64,000 nucleotides of DNA from Pseudomonas sp. G.S.17 (GTDB taxonomy: Bacteria; Pseudomonadota; Gammaproteobacteria; Pseudomonadales; Pseudomonadaceae): contig NZ_CP151076.1 in assembly GCF_038096165.1 (NCBI RefSeq), positions 2,046,001 to 2,110,000 on the forward strand. Reading direction: 5' to 3'. Position 1 is the first letter of the stretch, and each line of letters begins with the position of its first letter. Positions 45,022-53,340 of this stretch are shown here, piece by piece. Position numbers and translations under genes: made by a program. The notes under the pieces were generated by a model. The model saw only the letters and a program-made list of their open reading frames with translations. It made no database searches and was not told the DNA's origin.

Positions 45022-46653
45022 ATGGCCGCAAATGGATCCTTGACCGGCACGCCGCTGGATCGCCAGCCAACCGAGACCCGATCGGCCCGGACAGCCCGCT
45101 GGCTGGTGCCCGGTCTGCAAAGCATCGCGTTCGTCTTGTTATTGCTGGCGCTGGCGTATACCGGACTGTCCGTCTACGCGGCCTTGCCGCTGGCCCTGGC
45201 ATTTATCTGGCTGCCGCTGTTCTTTACGGGCACGCCATCAGCTGAAACGCCGTATGACCCGAACGCCGATATCACTCGCCTGACCCGAGACTTGTCGCGC
45301 ACCACCAGCCATAACGCATTGTCGGCAGCAGGCGTGGCTTTTTCCGTGAGGCAACTGGCGGGCAAGGTTCAGTCGCAGCTGTCTGCTGCGGAAAAAATCG
45401 TCACCAGCGCCGACGTGATGATCGCCACGGAACACCAGACCGCACAGCTCAGCCAGCAGGCCTTGAGCGCGTCGAGCGAGGCGCGGCAAAGCAGCGACGC
45501 GGGCCGCAGCGTGCTGGGCGAATCCATCACCCGCATGCACCTCCTGAGCAAACGCGCCATCAGCAGCCGGGAACTGATCGAGGCCTTGAGTCAGCGCAGT
45601 GAAGAGATCCAGCGCGTGACCCTGGTTATCCAGTCCATTGCCAGTCAGACCAATCTGCTGGCCTTGAATGCCGCCATCGAGGCCGCCCGCGCTGGCGAAC
45701 ACGGTCGCGGCTTTGCCGTGGTTGCCGATGAAGTGCGCGGCCTTGCCGGGCGTACCGCAACCGCCACCGAGGAAGTTGGGCAGATGGTGGCCGATATCCA
45801 GCAGCGCACGGCCCAGGTCGTTGAGCAAATACGCCAGTTATCCACCGATCTGGACAGCGGTGTGGAGCAAGTCGAACTCACGGGGCGGCATCTGGAAAAC
45901 ATCGCGCGACTGACTGCCGGGGTCGAGGTGCAGGTGAGCGAAATCGCCCTGGGCGCGCAAACCAATCAAGAGCAACTGGACGGCCTGTTCGTCGCCGTGC
46001 AACAGATGCGCAGCGATCTGGCCATCAGCGATGACCAGACCCGCAAACTGGCGGATGCCGCCGTGCAGATGGAGGGCCAGGCCGAAACCATCAGCGAGCG
46101 CCTGGCAGAAGTGGGCCTGGATGATTATCACCAGCGCATCTATGACCTGGCGAAGGAGGGCGCCAGTCAGATCGCGCTGAAGTTCGAACAGGATATCGAT
46201 GAAGCCCGCGTCAGCCTCGATGATTTGTTCGATCGCAATTACCAACCTATTGCCAAAACCGCACCGGCGAAATTTCAGACTCGTTTCGATCGTTACACCG
46301 ATCAGGTGCTACCCGCGATTCAGGAACCGCTGCTGACGCGACACGATGGGCTGGTGTTCGCCATTGCCTGCACGCCTCAAGGCTACGTTCCCACCCATAA
46401 CAATGCGTTCAACCAGCCGCTGACCGGGGATATTGCTGTCGACACGGCGCGCAATCGCAGCAAACGCAAATTCGACGACCGCACGGGAATCCGCTGTGGC
46501 AGCCATCAACAGGCGGTATTGCTGCAGACCTACACCCGGGACACGGGTGAACTGATGCACGATTTGTCCGTTCCGATCATGGTCAAGGGTCGGCATTGGG
46601 GTGGTTTGCGCCTGGGTTACAAGCCGGAGGGCTTGCCGCTGCGTCATTCCTGA
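45022..46653 (+). CDS. methyl-accepting chemotaxis protein with C-terminal cytoplasmic sensor-like domain
   Basis: 543 residues from the ATG at 45022; an in-frame ATG at 44953 adds a poor extension. A pair of adjacent TM helices (about 35-75, [31 protein letters not shown]) has almost no periplasmic loop. The signalling domain ([32 protein letters not shown]) is central, and about 160 C-terminal residues (from [18 protein letters not shown] to GGLRLGYKP) form a PAS/Cache-like cytoplasmic domain. The architecture suggests an intracellular-signal or energy-taxis receptor. It is followed by a terminator. Confidence 0.9.
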   Translation: MAANGSLTGTPLDRQPTETRSARTARWLVPGLQSIAFVLLLLALAYTGLSVYAALPLALAFIWLPLFFTGTPSAETPYDPNADITRLTRDLSRTTSHNALSAAGVAFSVRQLAGKVQSQLSAAEKIVTSADVMIATEHQTAQLSQQALSASSEARQSSDAGRSVLGESITRMHLLSKRAISSRELIEALSQRSEEIQRVTLVIQSIASQTNLLALNAAIEAARAGEHGRGFAVVADEVRGLAGRTATATEEVGQMVADIQQRTAQVVEQIRQLSTDLDSGVEQVELTGRHLENIARLTAGVEVQVSEIALGAQTNQEQLDGLFVAVQQMRSDLAISDDQTRKLADAAVQMEGQAETISERLAEVGLDDYHQRIYDLAKEGASQIALKFEQDIDEARVSLDDLFDRNYQPIAKTAPAKFQTRFDRYTDQVLPAIQEPLLTRHDGLVFAIACTPQGYVPTHNNAFNQPLTGDIAVDTARNRSKRKFDDRTGIRCGSHQQAVLLQTYTRDTGELMHDLSVPIMVKGRHWGGLRLGYKPEGLPLRHS

Positions 46654-46757
46654 GCGCCTGAGTCAGGATGTACTGCCCGGTTGCATGTTGACCGGGCTGG
46701 CATGTCTCTCAACTCAACTCAACTTGCTCTTGTTCGTTTGATGTGATTAAAAAACAG

Positions 46758-46787
46758 GCCGCTTAGCCTAATAGGCGGCTTTTTTTA
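46758..46787 (+). terminator. Rho-independent terminator after the chemoreceptor
   Basis: GCCGCTTAGCCTAATAGGCGGC followed by TTTTTTT. It is about 105 bases past the stop, with an A-run on the left that would also suit the opposite strand. Confidence 0.75.
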
Positions 46788-46918
46788 TGTCGGATTTATA
46801 TCTTCAAGTTGTTTATCTTTACCAATCGAGTGTGTGGGATAAGTCTGAGTTTGTGTGTAAGCCTTGACGAGCGGGTATCGCTGAGCAAGCTGAATGTATC
46901 AATGTTTGTCATTGATTC

Positions 46919-48430
46919 ATGCGGCTTGATTCAGTCGCGTTAGAAACGGATGCTCCGATGATAAATACATGGAATGTAAATAAATCGTCCGATACGCCCG
47001 GTACAGCAATGCTCAGTGTCACTGTCCGTATTGGGGTTTTCTTTGATGGAACAGGTAATAACCGGGTAAACAGCCAGGTCGGCGCGGATTGTCGGGCGAT
47101 GGCTGAAATAAACAACAATGTTCATATTCGCGAATGTAAAGGGCGTCACGATGAGCCGGGCAGTAGTTACGCCAATGATTTGAGTAATATTGCCAGGCTT
47201 GCAGGGCTTTATCGCCTGCAGGCCAAAGCCATTAATAACGGCGCAGGCCTGAATGTTTATTGGCCGGTCTATATCAGCGGCGCAGGGACAGTTTCCGGCG
47301 GTCGCGATTCTTTCTGGCCGGGACAGACATTCGGTCGCGGGCCGACCGGTGTCGTGGCAAAGGTCGCTCGCGCCATGCAAAAAATAGGTGAGCGGCTCAA
47401 GGGTTTTTCCCGGGATAACCCCGACTGCGTTATCGGTGCACTGGAATTCGATGTATTTGGCTTCAGTCGCGGCGCGGCGGCCGCCCGGCACTTCATCAAT
47501 GAGGTACTTAAACGGGACAAGGGCAGCCTTGAACCGGTGCTCAATCAGCGCAAGGTTCCACTGAACCCGGAATTCTCCTGGAGCAGCGGCAGCGTGAGAA
47601 TAAGATTTGTCGGCTTGTTCGACACGGTGGCGGCCATCGGCGGCTTCAAGGATCTGGGCAATGTCAGGGATGCCAGCAATCGAAACGTCAATTTGTACCT
47701 GCCGCCGGGCTCTGTGGAACATGTCGTGCATCTGGTGGCGCGCGATGAATTGCGGCGTAATTTCGCCCTCAATAGCGTCGCACCTCATTGGCCACGGGAG
47801 ATTCTGCTGCCGGGAGCGCATTCAGATATTGGTGGTGGTTATCACTCGCAAATGCAGGAGCGAGTGCTACTGACTCGCCCGCGCTGGAGTGTGGTGGGCT
47901 GTGACCCGCCGTCCGGATTGACCGGCGCCTGGCGCAAGGCGTACAGGGACCTGCAGGCACTGGACGCCAGCGAACTGGTCGATCCGCTGGACAGTGAGGC
48001 TTCGCTATCAGTGGTGTGCGAGCAGACGACGCTGATGAGGTCCTGCAACAAGCTCAACGTCAAGTCGGTCATGGCCGCAGTGTGTTTGCAGCGCAAGGTA
48101 TTCGGGCATCTTTCCCTGGTGCATCTGCGCCTCATGCACGGGCTGGCCTGCGCCGAGGGTGTTCCGCTGGAACCGATTCCGGTCAGCGATGCATTCAATC
48201 TGCCGCCGGAGCTGCAACGCATTGCGCAAAAACTGATGGACTATGCAAAAGACGGAATTTATACGCTGGATAAACGAGAGGAACAGTTATTGCGTCGACG
48301 CTACATACATCGTTCAGCACATTGGGAGGCAGCCATTCGCGGCACCGGCCAACTGAACGAGGCGTTATTCGTGCATGCCCCGGCACAGGGCGGTCGGGTG
48401 CTGCATCCCAATGTCGAAATGCCGGGTTAA
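46919..48430 (+). CDS. DUF2235 hydrolase (Tle1-like phospholipase family)
   Basis: 503 residues from the ATG at 46919; an alternative ATG at 46958 (MINTWNVNKSSD) is about equally supported. IGVFFDGTGNNRVN is the family start. The nucleophile elbow is FGFSRGAAAARHF (GxSxG-type, Ser as nucleophile), LFDTVAAIGG holds an Asp and GAHSDIGGGY the His region. DUF2235 includes T6SS antibacterial phospholipases (Tle). No vgrG, immunity or adaptor gene is adjacent, so it is an orphan; export route and target are unknown. It has no signal peptide. The AT-rich 5' end differs from neighbours, possibly acquired DNA. Confidence 0.85.
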   Translation: MRLDSVALETDAPMINTWNVNKSSDTPGTAMLSVTVRIGVFFDGTGNNRVNSQVGADCRAMAEINNNVHIRECKGRHDEPGSSYANDLSNIARLAGLYRLQAKAINNGAGLNVYWPVYISGAGTVSGGRDSFWPGQTFGRGPTGVVAKVARAMQKIGERLKGFSRDNPDCVIGALEFDVFGFSRGAAAARHFINEVLKRDKGSLEPVLNQRKVPLNPEFSWSSGSVRIRFVGLFDTVAAIGGFKDLGNVRDASNRNVNLYLPPGSVEHVVHLVARDELRRNFALNSVAPHWPREILLPGAHSDIGGGYHSQMQERVLLTRPRWSVVGCDPPSGLTGAWRKAYRDLQALDASELVDPLDSEASLSVVCEQTTLMRSCNKLNVKSVMAAVCLQRKVFGHLSLVHLRLMHGLACAEGVPLEPIPVSDAFNLPPELQRIAQKLMDYAKDGIYTLDKREEQLLRRRYIHRSAHWEAAIRGTGQLNEALFVHAPAQGGRVLHPNVEMPG

Positions 48431-48482
48431 GGATCTGCAAACATCGTCTCGATCCTTGTCACACAACCATCTGAATTGGAAC

Positions 48483-48573
48483 GTAAGACCGGCTTTAGCC
48501 GGGAGGAGGCCGGTACATTGGCAGCAGTTGTGCCGTAAGACCTTGCGCCCTCCCGGCTGAAGCCGGTCCTACG
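48483..48573. repeat. REP doublet (GACCGGCT type)
   Basis: GTAAGACCGGCTTTAGCCGGGAGG and CCTCCCGGCTGAAGCCGGTCCTAC face each other with a 43-base spacer. This is a different REP sequence family from the GCTTGCCCGCGAA units elsewhere in the window. Confidence 0.7.
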
Positions 48574-48585
48574 GGTCCGGCGTAG

Positions 48586-48822
48586 TTACGCGGGTGTGTG
48601 CAGCAACACATTCAGCTCGTCGACGACAGGCGCCCAGTCAGCGTCCTCACGCAACTCTTCCTTGAGGAAGCGTGCCTGCTGCGGCGTCCAGAAGTCAGCC
48701 TCGGACAGCTTCACGTCTTCGGGCAACTGATGGGCTAGCACGAACGCGTCGATACTCGCCTGGTCGGAATCCAGACCCAGTTGTTCGAAAAGTGTCTCCA
48801 GTGTCGGTGTGGTCAGTTCCAT
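48586..48822 (-). CDS. DUF2789 domain-containing protein
   Basis: 78 residues. MELTTPTLETLFEQLGLDSDQASIDAFVLAHQLPEDVKLSEADFW is the DUF2789 pattern, with a helical C-terminus. It is a small acidic soluble protein common in gammaproteobacteria and of unknown function. It is monocistronic, with a REP doublet at its 3' side. Confidence 0.9.
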   Translation of the reverse strand: MELTTPTLETLFEQLGLDSDQASIDAFVLAHQLPEDVKLSEADFWTPQQARFLKEELREDADWAPVVDELNVLLHTPA

Positions 48823-48953
48823 GTCATCTCCTCGGCGGGTACAAAACCCTGTTGGTCAGTGCTCTCTTGAGCCTTCGTCATGTATCAGAGTGCTGACGCG
48901 GCGCAAGAGTTCGAACCGATGAGGCGGCGAGTCCGGGCTGCTGCAGATAGCGA

Positions 48954-49184
48954 CTAAACGCTCAAGGCACCTTGATCAACAGCAGTTTTCAGCTCTTGCG
49001 CTGCTTCCCTGGCGGCGATGGCGGCGACCTCGGCCGTCTTGAACCAACGGTCCTTTTCAACCTGGTGCGAGGTAATCGCCTGCTTGCCTTCTTTTGCGCG
49101 CATGACAATGACGGCCTGAAACTCACCTTCTACTTCTCTGGATTCACCCCAGATAAAGAACTCGCCAATATCAAATTCAGTCAC
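48954..49184 (-). CDS. small hypothetical protein (76 aa)
   Basis: MTEFDIGEFFIWGESREVEGEFQAVIVMRAKEGKQAITSHQVEKDRWFKTAEVAAIAAREAAQEL: a short beta-rich N-terminus (FIWG, FQAVIVMRAKEG) followed by a helix. The composition is protein-like and the start has a purine-rich GGGAAGGTAATAAG ahead. It is probably conserved in Pseudomonas. Function unknown. Confidence 0.75.
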   Translation of the reverse strand: MTEFDIGEFFIWGESREVEGEFQAVIVMRAKEGKQAITSHQVEKDRWFKTAEVAAIAAREAAQELKTAVDQGALSV

Positions 49185-49653
49185 TTATTACCTTCCCATG
49201 GATGACGAGTCGCTTGCGACCAAGGTGAATGGACGCAAGGTCTGATTTTTTTTGATTTGCGCGAGTATGGCAGTTGTTGGCTCGTGCGGGCGTCTTTAAG
49301 TAGTGGCAATGACGAATGACCGGTCGCGGATTGAGAATGAAAAGTAGGATTTGTCTTCACCGGATGGGTTATTTCGGTCTTGATTGCGTCGGAAACCGCC
49401 CATGATGCTGTTGCAGGTGAAAGGGATATATCCGCCGGGCATCCGGAGCCGGTAGAATCCCCTTCGTGCCAGCGCTGAAAGCGCGTCGGCATTGTCGATT
49501 TCCTTCTACCCATAGCGCCAGCGATGGCTTCCTTGCGTCGCACCGTGGCTGCGAATGCTCTACGCCAGGCAAAGGACTTGCCCGCTCAATGCGGTAGAAA
49601 GGAAAAGAAGTACTTTTTTGATCGCCCGATTCTGCTCGGGCGGGATCATTTTC
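49185..49653. other. intergenic stretch, no supported gene
   Basis: About 470 bases between two divergent small genes. A 120-residue minus-strand frame (49181-49543) and overlapping frames have no ribosome-binding site and unlikely composition, so none was called. The stretch should contain both promoters. Confidence 0.4.
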
Positions 49654-50139
49654 ATGTTGGGGGTTTACACATTGGCAGTAACTAGTCTGGATACGCACGC
49701 TCTATTCGTACTGGGTGACCTACGCGCGAAGTTGGTCAAGCAGTTCCAATCTCGATTTGTGTATGTCACCGAGCAATCCGCTGAAGGGATTTACATTGCC
49801 GAGATCGATACCGAGAGCGCTCTGGTGGTGGATGACAAACCCCGCCTGGAACTCAAGGTCGGCGATCATTTCCGTGCCGCGGTATTGCCCAGTCGCGAAG
49901 GCGGCAAGTTTGAATTGAAGTTCCGCGACATCAAGTTGACCGTCTACGGTCTGGGTGAATACGCCTACGTGGATACCCCCGAAGGCCATGGCATCGTGTT
50001 CAAGGAAGGTCATGGTGTGATGATGGTTTTCGCCGCCAACGAACAGTTGCAGGGCGCGCTCACCAAGACCCTGAAAGCCGCAGTCTCCAAGGCCGCCAAA
50101 TGGCGCAAGGGCGAACTGGTTTTCAAGGCAAGCGAGTAA
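49654..50139 (+). CDS. hypothetical protein (161 aa), conserved in Pseudomonas
   Basis: From the ATG at 49654 (MLGVYTLAVTSLDTHALFVLG); the frame is open to 49555 but that extension is Arg/Cys-rich and unlikely. A TTG nearer LAVTSL is another possible start. The centre is rich in beta strands (FVYVTEQSAEGIYIAEIDTESALVVDDKPRLELKVGDHFRAAVLP), and the C-terminus has basic helices (LTKTLKAAVSKAAKWRKGELVFKASE). No known domain was recognised. It converges on the pha operon. Confidence 0.7.
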   Translation: MLGVYTLAVTSLDTHALFVLGDLRAKLVKQFQSRFVYVTEQSAEGIYIAEIDTESALVVDDKPRLELKVGDHFRAAVLPSREGGKFELKFRDIKLTVYGLGEYAYVDTPEGHGIVFKEGHGVMMVFAANEQLQGALTKTLKAAVSKAAKWRKGELVFKASE

Positions 50140-50155
50140 ATCGCTGAAGGGCTGG

Positions 50156-50182
50156 AAAAACGGCGGCCGCTTCGATGGCCGC
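50156..50182 (-). terminator. terminator of the pha operon
   Basis: On the minus strand: GCGGCC-ATCGAAGC-GGCCGC stem-loop followed by CGTTTTT, immediately after the last pha gene. Confidence 0.65.
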
Positions 50183-50557
50183 TCAGCTACCGCCCGAATC
50201 CCCTGACTGACCGCTGCTGACTTCCGGTGGCACATCTTCCCTGGCCATGCGCTTGCGGAACAGTGCCGTGCGCGCCAGCAGCAGGGTCGTCACCGGCACC
50301 GTGATTGCCAGCAGTACCGGAATCAGCCAGGCATGGATCACCGGCCCGGAGTTGAGCGCCGAAAAATAGACGATCGAGGCCAGCGCCACGCACCAGGTGC
50401 CCAGCGTCGAGGCCAGCGCGGGCGGGTGCATGCGCTGGAAAAAGTCCTTCATGCGCAGCAACCCAAGTGCGCCGGTCAGCGCAAACAGACTGCTGACGAT
50501 CAACAACACGGCGGTCAGGACTTCGACCCAAAACGGTAGAACCACAGGGGAATTCAT
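50183..50557 (-). CDS. phaG: K+/H+ antiporter subunit G
   Basis: 124 residues with three TM helices (WVEVLTAVLLIVSSLFALTGALG; FFQRMHPPALASTLGTWCV). The Gly-rich first helix plus RMHPPALASTLG is the MnhG/PhaG signature. It is the last subunit gene of the six-gene Mrp-type antiporter operon and overlaps phaF by 4 bases. Confidence 0.93.
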   Translation of the reverse strand: MNSPVVLPFWVEVLTAVLLIVSSLFALTGALGLLRMKDFFQRMHPPALASTLGTWCVALASIVYFSALNSGPVIHAWLIPVLLAITVPVTTLLLARTALFRKRMAREDVPPEVSSGQSGDSGGS

Positions 50558-50832
50558 TCGATCACCTCGCCGCGCAGCAGGAATTTCGCCAGGGCGAACG
50601 AACCGACAAAGCCGAACAGGGCAATCAACAGCGCTGCTTCGAAATAGGTGTCGCTGGCGTAGCGAATGCCCAGCACCAGCATCATCAGCATGGCGATGAT
50701 GTACAGGTAGTCCAGGGCCAGAACCCGATCCTGCGCCGACGGGCCTTTGAACAGACGAACCAGCGTCAGAACCATGGCCAGCGCAAAGATCAGCAGGCTG
50801 GCCAGAATGGCATTGCCGAGCACGGCACTCAT
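50554..50832 (-). CDS. phaF: K+/H+ antiporter subunit F
   Basis: 92 residues with three TM helices; VRLFKGPSAQDRVLALD is the MnhF/PhaF signature. Its ends overlap phaE and phaG by 4 bases each. It is part of the inner-membrane multi-subunit cation/proton antiporter. Confidence 0.93.
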   Translation of the reverse strand: MSAVLGNAILASLLIFALAMVLTLVRLFKGPSAQDRVLALDYLYIIAMLMMLVLGIRYASDTYFEAALLIALFGFVGSFALAKFLLRGEVIE

Positions 50833-51317
50833 TGGAAAATCTCCATCAACGGGCGCTCGTAAGCGGTCTTGAAATGCTCGATGAAGCGGGCTTCATCGTC
50901 CAGGTCGAAAACGTGCATCAGTAGCACGCTACGGTCCAGCGCCAACTCGGACCACACGGTGCCGGGAACCACGGTGGTGATCATCGACAACGCAGCCAAC
51001 CCGTTGGCATCGCGCAGGTCCAGCGGCACCTTGACGAAGGCGGAACGCGGCGGCCTGCGCTTGGCGTTCCAGACCGTCCAGCCCACCTGGACGTTGGAGA
51101 CCAGCACATCACGACCCACCAGAACAATCAGCTTGAGGATTGTGCCTGGCTTGCGAACCCGCACGGGCAGCGGTCGTAGCGGGGCCATCAATAGTGGGGC
51201 AAGCACGCCGAACAGAATCGCCAGCAATAAATTGCCAGGGCTGATCGACAGGCTCAGAACCAGCCACAACACGGCCAATGCCACGGAAAACAACGGAGCC
51301 GGAAACAGGCGCTTCAT
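50829..51317 (-). CDS. phaE: Na+/H+ or K+/H+ antiporter subunit E
   Basis: 162 residues. Two N-terminal TM helices (ALAVLWLVLSLSISPGNLLLAILFG) and a cytoplasmic part containing VVPGTVWSELALDRSVLLMHVFDLD, the MnhE/PhaE hallmark. It overlaps phaD by 4 bases. Confidence 0.93.
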   Translation of the reverse strand: MKRLFPAPLFSVALAVLWLVLSLSISPGNLLLAILFGVLAPLLMAPLRPLPVRVRKPGTILKLIVLVGRDVLVSNVQVGWTVWNAKRRPPRSAFVKVPLDLRDANGLAALSMITTVVPGTVWSELALDRSVLLMHVFDLDDEARFIEHFKTAYERPLMEIFQ

Positions 51318-52999
51318 GGTTGCACCGCCGATATTGCCGAGTCACTGACCGGACCCGGCAGCGGGCGAGTGGCCATGACTGACTGGATATATTGCTTGGG
51401 CTCATGCAGCGCCGCGGCCGTGTCCTGGGTGTAGCGCAGCAGCGGCTCGGCCTGGAACGTCAGGGCCACGCAGAGGCCCAGCAAAATCACGATAGGCAAG
51501 CATTCGAAGCGCCGCAGCAGCGGTGCCGGTTGCTCTTGCGGGGTCCAGAAGCGCTGAATGCCGATCCGGGAAAACGCCAGCAACGATGCCAGCCCGGAGA
51601 AAATCAGCAGGCCGGTGAACACCCAGGTCCGCGTGGCAATCGCTTCGTTCTGGGCAACATCGAGCCCGAACGGATTGAGCAGGGCGCTGAGCAGTGCCAG
51701 CTTGCCGATGAAGCCTGACAGCGGTGGCATGCCGATAATCAGCAGCGCCGACACGATGAAACTCAAACCCAGAAACGCCACGGTCATGGGGATGACCTGG
51801 CCGATCACGGCCTTTTGTTGGTCATCCAGGTTGGTGCCTGGCGGCGGATGTAGGGATTCCATGGTTCGCGGCAACTGGTCGGCGTCATCGTCCAGCGGGA
51901 TTTCGTTGGCCGAGCGGGAACGCTCGATCAATTCGGCCAGCAGGAACAGCGCGCTCAAGGCCAGGGTCGAGCTGACCAGATAGAACAGCGCCCCGGCGGT
52001 CAGGCTTGGCTGGGCGAAGCCGATGGCCGCCAGCAGAATGCCCGCCGACACCAGAATGCTCAGACCGGCCATGCGCTCCAAGCGCTGGGCAGCGATGATC
52101 GATACGGCGGCGGTGAAAATGGTCGCCATGCCGCCGTAGATCAGCCAGTCACCGCCGAACAAGGCCGAGGCTCCGGCCTGCCCGGAAAACAGCAGAGTCC
52201 ACAGGCGCAGCAAGGTATAGATGCCGACCTTGGTCATGATCGCGAACATCGCTGCGACCGGCGCGCTGGCCGCCGAGTAGGCCGGAACCAGCCAGAAATT
52301 GAGCGGCCACATGCCCGCCTTGGCCAGAAACGCCACCGCAAGAATCGCCGCACCAGCGTGCAGTAATCCAAGGTCCGCTTCCGGAACCTGCGGGATTTTC
52401 ATGGCCAGGTCAGCCATGTTCAGCGTCCCGGTCACGCCGTAAATCAATGCGGCGCCAATCAGGAACAACGACGACGCCAGCAGGTTGATCGCGATGTAAT
52501 GCAGGCCCGCCGAAACCCGCGCGCGCCCCGAACCATGCAACATCAAACCGTAGGATGCAGCGAGCAAGACCTCGAAGAATACGAACAGGTTGAACAGGTC
52601 GGCGGTCAGAAACGCACCGTACAGCCCCATCAACTGGATCTGAAATAACGCATGGAAGCTGGCGCCGGCCCGATCCCAGCGGGCGAGGGCAAACAGCAGG
52701 GCGCAGACACCGACGATGCCGGTCAAGACCAGCATCAGCGCCGACAGGTGATCCACCACCAGGACGATGCCGAACGGTACTTCCCAGTTACCCGGCAGGT
52801 ACACGCCGATTGAGCCGGTGGTGCCGCTTTTCTGGACCCAGATGAACAGCGCGATGGAGATGCCCAGGCCCAGCACGCTGGAGAACAGATTGATCCAGCC
52901 TTTGAGCGGACGGTGCTTTTCGCCGAGCCAGAGCATGATCGCCGCCGTCAGCAACGGCAGCAGGATCGGCGCGACGATCAGTTGATTCATCCACGTCAT
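51314..52999 (-). CDS. phaD: monovalent cation/H+ antiporter subunit D
   Basis: 561 residues with about 14 TM helices, homologous to NuoN/NuoM proton-pumping subunits. The KAGMWPLNFWLVPAYSAASAPVAAMFAIMTKVG segment contains the conserved Lys and helix break of this superfamily. It forms the ion-translocating core with PhaAB. Overlaps of 4 bases with phaC and phaE show tight coupling. Confidence 0.94.
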   Translation of the reverse strand: MTWMNQLIVAPILLPLLTAAIMLWLGEKHRPLKGWINLFSSVLGLGISIALFIWVQKSGTTGSIGVYLPGNWEVPFGIVLVVDHLSALMLVLTGIVGVCALLFALARWDRAGASFHALFQIQLMGLYGAFLTADLFNLFVFFEVLLAASYGLMLHGSGRARVSAGLHYIAINLLASSLFLIGAALIYGVTGTLNMADLAMKIPQVPEADLGLLHAGAAILAVAFLAKAGMWPLNFWLVPAYSAASAPVAAMFAIMTKVGIYTLLRLWTLLFSGQAGASALFGGDWLIYGGMATIFTAAVSIIAAQRLERMAGLSILVSAGILLAAIGFAQPSLTAGALFYLVSSTLALSALFLLAELIERSRSANEIPLDDDADQLPRTMESLHPPPGTNLDDQQKAVIGQVIPMTVAFLGLSFIVSALLIIGMPPLSGFIGKLALLSALLNPFGLDVAQNEAIATRTWVFTGLLIFSGLASLLAFSRIGIQRFWTPQEQPAPLLRRFECLPIVILLGLCVALTFQAEPLLRYTQDTAAALHEPKQYIQSVMATRPLPGPVSDSAISAVQP

Positions 53000-53340
53000 T
53001 CTTTAGGCTCCCGGCCGTCCACATGGTCGGTGCCGGTCAAGCCGCGCGACGCCAGCAGCAGCACCAGGAACAATGCGGTCATGGCGAAGCTGATGACGAT
53101 GGCGGTCAACACCAACGCCTGCGGCAATGGATCGGTGTAATGCAACAAGTCTTGCGGCACGCCGTCCTTGATGATCGGCTCACGGCCGATAAACAGGCTG
53201 CCCATACTGAAAATGAACAGATTGACGCCATACGACAGCAGACACAGGCCCATCACCACCTGAAAGGTTCGGGGCCGCAGGATCAGCCAGACGCCGGAGG
53301 CAACCAGGACGCCGATGGCAATTGCGATGACTTCTTCCAT
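52996..53340 (-). CDS. phaC: K+/H+ antiporter subunit C
   Basis: 114 residues, three TM helices, NuoK-like (MnhC/PhaC). GLCLLSYGVNLFIFSMGSL and DPLPQALVLTAIVISFAMTALFL are diagnostic. It is unrelated to PHA synthase, which shares the symbol. Adjacent genes overlap or abut. Confidence 0.93.
   Translation of the reverse strand: MEEVIAIAIGVLVASGVWLILRPRTFQVVMGLCLLSYGVNLFIFSMGSLFIGREPIIKDGVPQDLLHYTDPLPQALVLTAIVISFAMTALFLVLLLASRGLTGTDHVDGREPKE

Noticed and set aside
52996..53340. PHA synthase because of the symbol phaC
   Set aside because: The protein is a 114-residue NuoK-like membrane subunit in an antiporter operon.
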